NCBI GenBank assembly: GCA_024364735.1
Contig: JAGFNQ010001605.1
Span: forward strand, 45,862 to 109,861
Reading direction: 5' to 3'
Source: Boesenbergia rotunda
Taxonomy: Eukaryota > Streptophyta > Magnoliopsida > Zingiberales > Zingiberaceae
Length of the DNA: 64,000 nt
A model generated the notes under the pieces. It was not told the DNA's origin. It did no database searches and saw nothing but the letters and a program-made list of their open reading frames with translations. Below are positions 1 to 9,021 of this stretch, one piece after another; positions within the stretch are counted from its first letter, which is position 1, and each line of letters begins with the position of its first letter. A program made the translations under genes and the position numbers.

Positions 1-100
1 TCCGTTGTGCTACTATCCCTAAGTGCAGAAGATCAAAAGTGCAAGCCATTTTCGTGTCTGGCTATATTCACCCCCCTCTCTAGCCTTCCAAGTTCCAACA
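1..100 (+). mobile_element. 3' end of a copia-type LTR
   Basis: The stretch ends in the TTCACCCCCCTCT block followed by TTCCAACA, the same terminal signature carried by the SIRE-like LTRs elsewhere in the window (ends at 2723, 8767, 49026). No primer-binding site follows at 101, so this is either a 3' LTR or a solo LTR whose body lies left of the window. Confidence 0.5.
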
Positions 101-198
101 AAGACAAGCACGCTACCTTGAAATCGCAAGAAATCTGGAGCTAGAAGACGATTGCTTAGCACTAGGCTCCTAGGGACGCTATAAAGCTGAGTGACTGC

Positions 199-478
199 TG
201 GGCCTGATATAAAAGAATTTCAGGCCCTAGGCGGGCCTTTTTTCTTTATATGTATTATAAATATAATTTAGGTTATATCTATTTTTATTTCTAAAACTAA
301 AACTAAATTTGTTATATATCATATATATTTCTGATTTATTATGTGCATTTTATTGATTATGTATTTATATTTAATTTTAAAGGCTCTAAAATTCACATAT
401 AGATGAACGACGGTGGGCCTGAAATAAGAGTTATTCAGGCCCACAGTGGGCCTGATATGTCAGATATTCAGGCCCACC
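199..478. repeat. GGCCTGA / TCAGGCC palindromic dyads, left block
   Basis: Inverted pairs of TGGGCCTGA and TCAGGCCCA occur at 199-227 and twice in 412-478, separated by AT-rich DNA. The same dyad recurs densely at 8857-9002 on the other side of the inserted SIRE-like element, so both blocks were one locus before that insertion. No coding potential is seen in 101-567. Confidence 0.6.
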
Positions 479-567
479 AATGAATGAAATTTTTATTTGC
501 CATATTAAAAAAATTATTATTATTTATTTATCATGCATTATTATTTAATTAGGTAATCAGTGGGTAA

Positions 568-1130
568 GGTGTCCAAACCTCTAATCTTGCTGTATCACCA
601 AGGCTATAGGAGTAGTTTAGGTATATCAGTGAGTTTTGAGCAAAACTCACTGATGGACCTATCATATCTGGAATTCTGAAAACCCTATATTAGTAGATAG
701 GGTTGAGCTAAGAGATGATATTTTTGGTGTCCAAACCTCTAATCTTGCTGTTTCACCAAGGCTATAGGAGTAGTTTAGGTATATCAGTGAGTTTTGAGCA
801 AAACTCACTGATGGACCTACTATATCTGGAATTCTGAAAACCCTATATCAGTGGACAGGGTTGAGCTAGGAGATGATATTTTTGGTGTCCAAACCTCTAA
901 TCTTACTGTATCACCAAGGCTATAGGAGTAGTTTAGGTATATCAGTGAGTTTTAAGCAAAACTCACTGATGAACCTACCATATCTGGATTTCTGAAAACC
1001 CTATATCAGTAGACAGGGTTGAGCTAGGAGATGATATTTTTGGTGTCCAAACCTCTAATCAATCTATGTCACAATGCTATAGGAGTAGTTTACAATAGGA
1101 GGTTTTTAGGCATATCAGTGGGTTTTTAAT
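568..1130 (+). repeat. 158-bp tandem repeat, about 3.5 copies
   Basis: Units begin with GGTGTCCAAACCTC at 568, 726, 884 and 1042, an exact 158-bp period; the last is partial and diverged. Each full unit carries a hairpin with 12-bp arms (TCAGTGAGTTTT / AAAACTCACTGA), at 626-653, 784-811 and 942-969. No ORF of note. The short span to 1220 holds nothing recognisable. Confidence 0.8.
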
Positions 1131-1327
1131 TATTCACTCTAAGTACCAATAATTATGAGTTATGTTCTATAAACGTATCAGTTAGGACAGAAAGATGGAG
1201 TCAGATTTATACACCAATACTGTTGGTGCAGGAAGCACCATATCGAACCTTGTTTTGATATCGGCAAAGGATTCAAAGTTAAGTTTGTTTGTGATCTAAC
1301 AATATTCACTGAGTGTGCAGGAAAAGC

Positions 1328-1786
1328 CCTAGCGAAGGGCTGCCAGGATCCAAAGCCCTAGCGAAGGACTGCTAGGCACCTGGCGAAGGACTGCAAGGAT
1401 CCAAAGCCCTAGCGAAGGACGACTAGGCACCTGGCGAAGGAATGCCAGGATACCAAGTCCTAGCGAAGGGCTGCTAGGCAACTAGCGAAGGGCTGCTAGG
1501 CAACTAGCGAAGGGCTGCTAGTCACCAAGTCCTAGCGAAGGACTGCTAGGCAACTAGCAAAGGGCTGCAAGTCACCAAGACCTAGCGAAGGACTGCCAGG
1601 CGCCAGGCGAAGGACAGCTTGGGAGTAAAGACCTAGCGAAGGAATGCTAGGCTCCGGGCGAAGGACAGCTCGGCATCTAAGACCTGGCAAAGGACCGTCA
1701 GGAAAAAGTCCAACCAGAGGAACGGTTGGCATCAGGTATATTCTCCCGAGAGGAGTAGGTGAGGACGCGTTCCCCGTCGAGGGAAC
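1328..1786 (+). repeat. Tandem covarying-hairpin minisatellite in U3
   Basis: Series of imperfect units of the form 6-bp stem, 8-nt loop, 6-bp stem. Stems seen include CCTAGC/GCTAGG, CCTGGC/GCCAGG, ACTAGC/GCTAGT, CCAGGC/GCTTGG, CCGGGC/GCTCGG and CCAACC/GGTTGG (1710-1729); the loop stays close to GAAGGACT, GAAGGACA or AGAGGAAC. Two further simple hairpins follow: CTCC/GGAG at about 1743-1755 and GTTCCC/GGGAAC at 1769-1786. It lies upstream of the TATA box, so it is transcribed only at the 3' end of the element RNA. Confidence 0.75.
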
Positions 1787-2039
1787 AGTAGGCGTCGGTT
1801 CGACCTAGGGCTCCATTTTGGAGATCCAAAGTCAGAACCAAGACAGCTAAGGCTGTATAAATAAATATTTTATTGTTTCATTGTGTTTTGGACTAACCCT
1901 GGATGCAGGACCGAAGGAATATGTGTCTGCAGCTCAGAGAGCCTCAAAGGAATGAGGCAACAGCTGACCAGGGCGCTCGGAGTGTCCCGGGCGCCCCCAT
2001 GGTGAACACAAAACACAAGTTACAAAAATAGGCTTCGAC

Positions 2040-2320
2040 AGTACAACTCCCGGGTGCCCCCGTGCTCCCGGGCGCCCCCGCTCCTCCCGGGCGCCCCCAG
2101 CGCCCCGGGCGCCCCCAAGCTCAAGCTGCCGAAGCGCACCCTCGCGAAGCCAAAAAGATAGAAGTTTGACCCAGTCAATCCGGGCGCCCCGAGCGGTCCG
2201 GGCGCCCCGGTCAAAGCTGATCCCGAGATTGAAGAGATCAGAAGCGACCGAGACATTTCCGGATCAAATGCCACGTGGGGGCGCCCCCGACGTCCCGGGC
2301 GCCCCCAGGCCCTATATAAA
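2040..2320 (+). promoter_or_regulatory. LTR promoter: GGGCGCCC cluster and TATA box
   Basis: Repeated CCCGGGCGCCCCC palindromes at about 2046-2115 and again at 2180-2310 lead into CCTATATAAAGGG (TATA at 2313-2320). Spacing and position fit the U3 core promoter of an LTR. The 3' LTR carries extra copies of the palindrome (8055-8160). Transcription start is not mapped. Confidence 0.6.
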
Positions 2321-2725
2321 GGGCCCTCGACCCCAAGCTTCAACAACAACTTCCAATCAACGCTTCTACGCTCTTCTGCTCTCGCGCTTCGCCTCAGAAT
2401 CCTTCCAACTCGAGCCGACGACGTCCCGCTGCTCCGAAAAAGTCGATCTACCCCGGACGTCGGTAAAAGAGTGATTTAAGTTTACTGTACTTAACTCTGT
2501 AATAATCTTTTGTAAACTATTTGCGCTTTATATAGAATTGCCCAAAGTAAACGGTCAACGACCGTGGGCCTTGGAGTAGGAGTCGCCCCAGGCTCCGAAC
2601 CAAGTAAAATCGACCGTGTCTCTGTGTTGTTATTTTTAATTTCCGCTGCGTACTTGCTCTAAATTTTCCGAAAAATGATTTTCGATATTCACCCCCCCCT
2701 CTATCGGTTTTCTCGATCCAACAAG

Positions 2726-2737
2726 TGGTATCAGAGC
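2726..2737 (+). other. Primer-binding site, initiator-Met tRNA
   Basis: TGGTATCAGAGC lies two bases after the LTR end and is the standard plant copia PBS, complementary to the 3' end of tRNA-iMet. Confidence 0.9.
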
Positions 2738-3242
2738 GGGGAAGCTCAAATTTGGTGCAACCACCAATTTGAGAGTTTTTCGGATTTATAAAATTTTTTA
2801 TTTTATTTCTTTTCTTTTTGTTAATCAACACCACTCGATCAGTCTCGCTTTTAATTTTCAAATAAATAATATCTGTAGGTGTATTTAATTTTGAATTCTC
2901 ATTTTTTCACTACAAGTCAAAATTGATAAAACGAACAATTTTTGAAAATTTGTCATAAATTTTTTTATTATTATTTTAATATTTTCCTCGAAATTCGTGC
3001 TACCTTAATTCGAGCAAATTTTTTTTAACATTAAATTTCTAATTTTTCATCATTAATCAGAATTGATAAAATTAATATTTTCAAAAATTTATCATAAATT
3101 GTTTTTATTATTTTATTATTATTCCGCCTAGAAATTCATGCAACATTTATTTTGAGCTATTTTTCCCTTCTCCCGCACTACTAATCCAAGACCAAGTCTT
3201 GGTATATCTTTGTTACTTCTTTTCTATACGAGGTTAAACTAA

Positions 3243-3955
3243 ATGGCCAATCAAGAATGGAACAGTGCCCGTCCACCGCTATTCTCCGGCGAGAACTTCA
3301 ATTCCTGGAGAAGTCTAATGGAGTTCCATCTGAAGGCCCATATGGACATATGGATGATCATTCAAACAGGGTTCTCCCTCCCCACAGAAGATGGAGCATC
3401 GATCGCCTAGGATAAATTGGACGAACCAACTCTGAGGAAGATCGAGACTGATGCCAGGGCAACAGCAATCTTACAATGCGGCCTGACCAAAGAAGAACTG
3501 AAGCGGGTCGGATCCTTCAACTATGCCAAAGAGATGTGGGAAAAGCTAATCAATCTACACGAAGAGAGCTCCGATGTTGAGATCTTAAAAGCTCAAGAAC
3601 AAGTAGCTGAGACAGACTCGACACCCGACGTCGAAATCAAACTAGAGTCAAACGACGAGTTTTCTGAGACAAAATCGGTAATTAATTTTGAATCGTTTTC
3701 TGAATAAGATTAAATAATCAAGCTGATATTACAATGGTCGAGGAAGGTATAGTTTTTATTGCAGGAAAAACTCCAAGAGAACTGCAAAAGAGGCCTCAAC
3801 CAATACCTGAGTCCAACTCAGACTCAGAATTTGACGACGAAGAAGGGGATGATCGGAAGCTGGTCTGGATGGCTCGCGACCACTACAAGATGCTAAAGAC
3901 GACAAGTATCAAGGGGGAGATTCCCAACCTGGAATCAAAAGGTAAATTTACGATA
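3243..3955 (+). pseudogene. Copia gag remnant (UBN2/DUF4219-like)
   Basis: Starts at ATG 3243 (MANQEWNSA...) after an AT-rich leader. Translation gives a UBN2-type gag: an aromatic N-terminal part (RPPLFSGENFNSW), then the block at 3417-3707 with RKIETDARATAILQCGLT and WEKLINLHE, and an acidic fragment at 3734-4093 matching the FVAGK...DSDSE section of the gag at 41420-41764. A stop at about 3408, a deletion fusing distant parts, and loss of the CCHC zinc knuckle break it. In intact elements the product forms the virus-like particle; this copy cannot encode a full one. Confidence 0.75.
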
Positions 3956-4099
3956 TTTGAAAATCTAATATTTACCTCAAAGAACGTAATTAATTCATAC
4001 AAAATAGTTAAGGTTAATGTGTTAGAAAAATTAATTCATAATATTGCTATTTTTTATAATCCAGAATATTATTACGATTATGATGTAACTTAGATCATT

Positions 4100-4620
4100 T
4101 TTTTTGCTTTAATTATATGTTATTTTATTTTATTTTATTTTTGCTTAAAATTAGGATTAGTTAGTTTAAGGACTAACCTGATTAATTGAAATTTGAACAA
4201 CCTAGTATTAGGACAAGGTTTGATGATAGTACGTTAGGGAAGCCTGACTAAGGAATCAAGTAGGGTAAGGAGTACCTTATTTGGTCTTTTTAGTCCGGTG
4301 GAACTAGCCGAAGCTACCTCTCCGAATCCTAAGCTAGTTAGACCAGAGTGTCTCAAACAATGATTTGAAAATGATCTTTCTTTAAAAGGCTTTGTCTAGG
4401 AAAGGGCTGTTGATCCAATAAGGCTACGGCCAAGACCTGGAAGCCAATTATCGAAACTCACTTTTAAATTATTATTTGTTAAACTCAAATCTAACACAAG
4501 CTTCAATTAAATCATAGTGTTAACATCAAAGATAAAATTAATTCATCTCACAAAACAGTTAAGGATATCCTGTTTTGTCACTTAAAATGGGTGAGATGCT
4601 TAGGACCTAAAAGTTGAGTC
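4100..4620 (+). other. Post-gag non-coding spacer of SIRE-like element 1
   Basis: No ORF. The stretch 4160-4450 is clearly similar to 42500-42820 of the second SIRE-like element (shared GATAGTACGTTAGGGAAGCC and GTGGAACTAGCCGAAGCTACC), so it is an ancestral part of the family between gag and pol. Confidence 0.65.
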
Positions 4621-4624
4621 CAAC

Positions 4625-5040
4625 CCAACCAATTAAATTCATTTAAATCTTAATTAAATCAATTAAATTCAATTAAATCATAATTAATCAATTAAATTCA
4701 ATTAAATCTTAATTAATCAATTAAATTCATTTAAATCTTAATTAATCAATTAAATTCAATTAAATCTTAATTAATCAATTAAATTCATTTAAATCTTAAT
4801 TAAATCAATTAAATTCAATTAAATCTTAATCAAATCAATTAAATTCATTTAAATCTTAATTAAATCAATTAAATTCAATTAAATCTTAATTAAATCAATT
4901 AAATTCATTTAAATCTTAATTAAATCAATTAAATTCAATTAAATCTTAATTAAATCAATTAAATTCATTTAAATCTTAATTAAATCAACTAAATTCAATT
5001 AAATCAATTAAATTCTATTAATCTTAATTAAATCAATTTA
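4625..5040 (+). repeat. AT-rich ~30-bp tandem repeat
   Basis: Alternating AATCAATTAAATTCATTTAA and AATCAATTAAATTCAATTAA blocks joined by ATCTTAATTA give a 30-31-bp unit with a two-unit super-period. The matching place in the second element (about 42850-43000) is AT-rich but lacks this expansion, so it arose within this copy or subfamily. Confidence 0.8.
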
Positions 5041-7263
5041 ATCAAATTCAAAATAATTCAATTAATTATTCTTAAATTCAACTGAATTAATTATTCTCAA
5101 AATTCAATTTAATTATTGTCAATCATTTATTTTCACAATTAAAATATTTGTCTGACACAACCCATAAGGTTAACATGCTTGACCATGTAGAACTGGGTGA
5201 GACATCTAGGACCTAAAAGCATAATTCACTATCCTTTTAAAAAAAAATGTTTTTAAAAGTTATTCAAAATTATCTCTATTTTTTTCAGTTTACGGTACCC
5301 TACTCTTTCAATTCTAACGTTTTTTGAAATTTCATGTTTTAATATCTCAATAGACTCGTTTTAAATATAATCTACGACTTGTTTTGTTTTAGTCATTGAT
5401 TGGTCAAACTTGGTCAAAACAGTCAAACCTGCTCAACACTGAAACCCCTTAAGAAACTTAGATAAAAGTCAGACTGTGTCGGATACAGGGGGTGTTTCTT
5501 TTAATACTTTTCAAAAAAAAATTTAAATGTTTTTTCAAAAACCTTATGTTCTAAATCTTATTATCATCTCGATAAGGTTTTCAAAAATTGATTCAAAAAT
5601 CTTCGTATACTACTTTCTGTTTGAAAAATTCTCATCATTTCAAAATATTTTTTGAAAACTGTGTTATCACTTCAAGTTATGTTCTCAAAAATGTATTTCC
5701 TTGAAAATTATCATACTCAGAAGGTTATTCAAAATTATTCTTTTAATTTTAATAAACCCTAAAGACACAGAGGAAGGTCCACTTCATGATCTACAAGGAC
5801 TCCTAGGATGTGTCAAATTTAGGGGGAGTTTGAGTTAAAAGAAAAATTTCTGAAATGTTTTTGGTAATTATTTGTTTTGAAATTGTTAGATAAATTCCTT
5901 TGATCTGAACTGAACCCTAAGAACTCAGAGGAAGAATACTTGTAGTCAACAAGCTTCCAAGGACTGCGTCAAGTTTAGGGGGAGGTCAAATTAAAAGAGT
6001 TATTAAACATTTCTATCTAATATGTTTTCATACACTATATTTTCAAAATTGTGTCGAAAACATAAGTAATTTGTCTTACAAAATATTATTTTAAAATGTT
6101 TTTGTGGCTTATAAAATTATTTTTGAAATACCTTACTTGTATATTTTTCAAAAATGCATATTTTTCAAATAATACTTATATTTTCAAAAGCAAAATCCAT
6201 AATATCCTTCAAAGTGACTTATATATTTTTTTAAGATACAGAGTACTTGCATCTCTCAAAAAGCTCAATATCTTTTAAAGTCTTATTGATTAAATATTTT
6301 TTGTCATGCATGGACTCAATGAAAATATATACTTGACTCCAATTCAAATTTTTTAGCATGATTCTTCATTCTTTCAAAATGCTATGAATTAAAAATTATC
6401 ATTTTTAACATTATTCTCTCACTCAAATATTTATGTTTTCAAAACCCATGAGCTCTGATACACAAATTTTAAATGTTTTTCAAAATAAATTTTTTTTAAA
6501 GAGTTCTTTATTGATATATGACCACGGGGGAGAGTAGAAAAAGTTCTTCCTTAAACTTTTTACCTTTTTAAAGAAACTTTATTAAAAACTTCGAGTTACT
6601 CTTAATTAAGAATTTCCTTTGTGATACTCAGAAGTTTTGCAAAAATACCTTTTTCAAAACTGGACTTAGAAATGGTCTAAAACATAAGGAGAAAAATTTC
6701 ACATTAAGGGGGAGAGAAAGGAAATTTTGTTTAATTTTTTAAAGTGCTTCAAAAATTTCTAAGTGTTTCAACTATTTTTTAAGTGCATATTTTTTTAAGT
6801 AAAATTTGTTGGTGAAAAACTTGTCCAGATCTTGTTTTCCAAAATGCACAAAGTGTTTCCAAACAAATATTTCTAAGTGTGCAAAAAATTTTTTGGAAAA
6901 TTTGCCTTCAAAAATTTTGCCTAAGTAAAATTCTTTTTTTGCAAAGCCTTGTAAGTAAAAGTTTGTTTAACAAAAGTTAGGTTTGCAAAACTTTTTCAAA
7001 ATTTTACCTTATTCGCCCATGTATGTTTTTGATATATGTCAAAGGGGGAGGAAAGGTCAAAGTTAAGTATGTTAACAAAATACTTCAAGGTAGCAGGGTA
7101 AATAAAATTTTTCAAAACTACAATGGTTTTTAGGTCAAAACTACATTGGTTGTTTAACTTTACACTGCTCAGATTGATTGGTTTTAACTGTCGTGCTTAA
7201 ATGCTATAAGTGCTTAAATGCTATAAGTTTTTACTTAACTTTGAATTGTGTTGCCATAAATCA
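5041..7263 (+). other. Non-coding 3' region with repeated PPT-like tracts
   Basis: AT-rich, TTTTCAAAA-rich DNA with no convincing ORF. It contains purine tracts of the form AGGGGGAG at 5821, 5977, 6526, 6706 and 7041 before the true PPT. It equals the 3' untranslated part of SIRE-like element 2 (46265-47670). No env-like frame was recognised. Confidence 0.6.
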
Positions 7264-7276
7264 AAAAGGGGGAGAT
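7264..7276 (+). other. Polypurine tract
   Basis: AAAAAGGGGGAGAT directly abuts the 3' LTR start TGTTGG at 7277; this is the plus-strand primer position of LTR elements. Confidence 0.85.
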
Positions 7277-8767
7277 TGTTGGTGCAGGAAGCACCATATC
7301 GAACCTTGTTTTGATATTGGCAAAGGATTCAATGTTAAGATTGTTTGTGATCTAACAATATTCACTGAGTGTGCAGGAAAAGTCCTAGCGAAGGGCTGCT
7401 AGGCACCTGGCGAAGGGTTGCCAGGATCCAAAGCCCTAGCGAAGGACTGCTAGGCACCTGGCGAAGGACTGCCAGGATCCAAAGCCCTAGCGAAGGACGG
7501 TTAGGCACCTGGCGAAGGAATGCCAGGATACCAAGTCCTAGCGAAGGGCTGCTAGGCAACTAGCGAAGGGCTGCTAGTCACCAAGACCTAGCGAAGGACT
7601 GCTAGGCGCCAGGTGAAGGACAGCTTGGGAGTAAAGACCTAGCGAAGGAATGCTAGGCTCCGGGCGAAGGGCAGCTCGACATCTAAGACCTGGCAAAGGA
7701 CCGTCAGGAAAAAGTCCAACCAGAGGAACGGTTGGCATCAGGTATATTCTCCCGAGAGGAGTAGGTGAGGACGCATTCCCCGTCGAGGGAACAGTAGGCG
7801 TCGGTTCGACCTAGGGCTCCATTTTGGAGATCGAAAGTCAGAACCAAGACAGCTAAGGCTGTATAAATAAATATTTTATTGTTTCATTGTGTTTTGGACT
7901 AACCCTGGATGCAGGACCAAAGGAACGTGTGTCTGCAGCTCAGAGAGCCTCAAAGGAATGAGGCAACAGCTGACCAGGGCGCCCGGAGTGTCCCGGGCGC
8001 CCCCATGGTGAACACAAAACACAAGTTACAAAAATAGGCTTCGACAGTACAACTCCCGGGCGCCCCCGTGCTCCCGGGCGCCCCCCGCTGCTCCCGGGCG
8101 CCCCCAGCGCCCCGGGCGCCCCCAGCGCCCCGGGCGCCCCCAGCGCCCCGGGCGCCCCCAAGCTCAAGTTGCCGAAGTGCACCCTCGCGAAGCCAAGAAG
8201 ATAGAAGTTTGACCCGGTCAATCCGGGCGCCCCGAGCGGTCCGGGCGCCCCGGTCAAAGCTGATCCCGAGATTGAAGAGATCAGAAGCGACCGAGACATT
8301 TCCGGATTAAATGCCACATGGGGGGGGCGCCCCCGACGTCCCAGGCGCCCCCAGGCCCTATATAAAGGGCCCTCGACCCCAAGCTTCAACAATAACTTCC
8401 AATCAACGCTTCTACGCTCTTCTGCTCTCGCGCTTCGCCTCAGAATCCTTCCAACTCGAGCCGACGACGTCCCGCTGCTCCGAAAAAGTCGATCTACCCC
8501 GGACGTCGGTAAAAGAGCGATTTAAGTTTACTGTACTTAACTCTGTAATAATCTTTTGTAAACTATTTGCGCCTTATATAGAATTGCCCAAAGTAAACGG
8601 TCAATGACCGTGGGCCTTGGAGTAGGAGTCGCCCCAGGCTCCGAACCAAGTAAAATCGACCGTGTCTCTGTGTTGTTATTTTTATTTTCCGCTGCGTACT
8701 TGCTCTAAATTTTCCGAAAAATGATTTCCGATATTCACCCCCCTCTATCGGTTTTCTCGATCCAACA
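7277..8767 (+). repeat. 3' LTR of SIRE-like element 1
   Basis: Partner of 1221-2723, 1491 bp. Hairpin minisatellite from about 7386 to 7800, expanded GGGCGCC cluster 8055-8160, TATA near 8358-8366, end TCCAACA at 8767. Several hairpin stems mismatched in the 5' LTR are paired here. Confidence 0.9.
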
Positions 8768-8856
8768 TATACAACTACAAATTTATTGTCCACCAACTTA
8801 AATCAGAAGGATTTTATGGTTAATATAGACCCTGAAATTTTCATAGTTGAGGCACA

Positions 8857-9002
8857 CGGTGGGCCTGAAAAGAAGCTATTCAGGCCCACACTGAGCCTGA
8901 ATTCAAGTGATTTCAGGCCCACCGTGGGCCTGAAATCATTTTATTTTTGGCCCACCGTGGGCCTGAAATTATTTTATTTCAGGCCCACCATGGGCCTGAA
9001 AT
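8857..9002. repeat. Tandem GGCCCACCGTGGGCC palindromes, right block
   Basis: Four to five dyads of TTTCAGGCCCACCGTGGGCC type, spaced about 33 bp by AT-rich linkers. Each dyad can form a hairpin or cruciform and contains TGGGCC on both strands, the plant 'site II' sequence. They continue the dyads at 199-478. The + strand reading frame through here is only a translation of the repeat. Confidence 0.75.
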
Positions 9003-9021
9003 CATTTAAGTTCATGCTCAC

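Larger units (their letters stand above)
1221..2723 (+). repeat. 5' LTR of SIRE-like element 1
   Basis: TG...CA ended LTR of 1503 bp. In order: TGTTGGTGCAGGAAGCACC start, hairpin-forming minisatellite (1328-1786), cluster of GGGCGCCC palindromes, TATA box near 2313, then a C-rich terminal block TTCACCCCCCCCTCT. The 3' partner at 7277-8767 differs mainly in minisatellite and GGGCGCC copy number. Confidence 0.9.
1221..8767 (+). mobile_element. SIRE/Maximus-like copia element 1, pol-deleted
   Basis: Bounded by two ~1.5-kb LTRs beginning TGTTGGTGC and ending CCAACA, with a tRNA-iMet PBS and a terminal polypurine tract. The flanking 5-mers, AATAC (1216-1220) and TATAC (8768-8772), agree at four of five bases, consistent with a mutated target-site duplication. 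Only a gag remnant survives inside; no integrase, RT or RNase H motif is visible, so the element is non-autonomous. The gag and the post-gag spacer resemble the fuller element at 39265-49026. Lineage assignment is by analogy to that copy. Confidence 0.85.

Noticed and set aside
5041..7263. Env-like gene in the SIRE-like 3' region
   Set aside because: Expected in some SIRE elements, but only short AT-rich frames are present.
7940..8392. Collagen-like GAPGALGAPG frame on the minus strand
   Set aside because: Produced by the GGGCGCCC palindromes in the LTR; copy number differs between LTR pairs and the frame is not kept.
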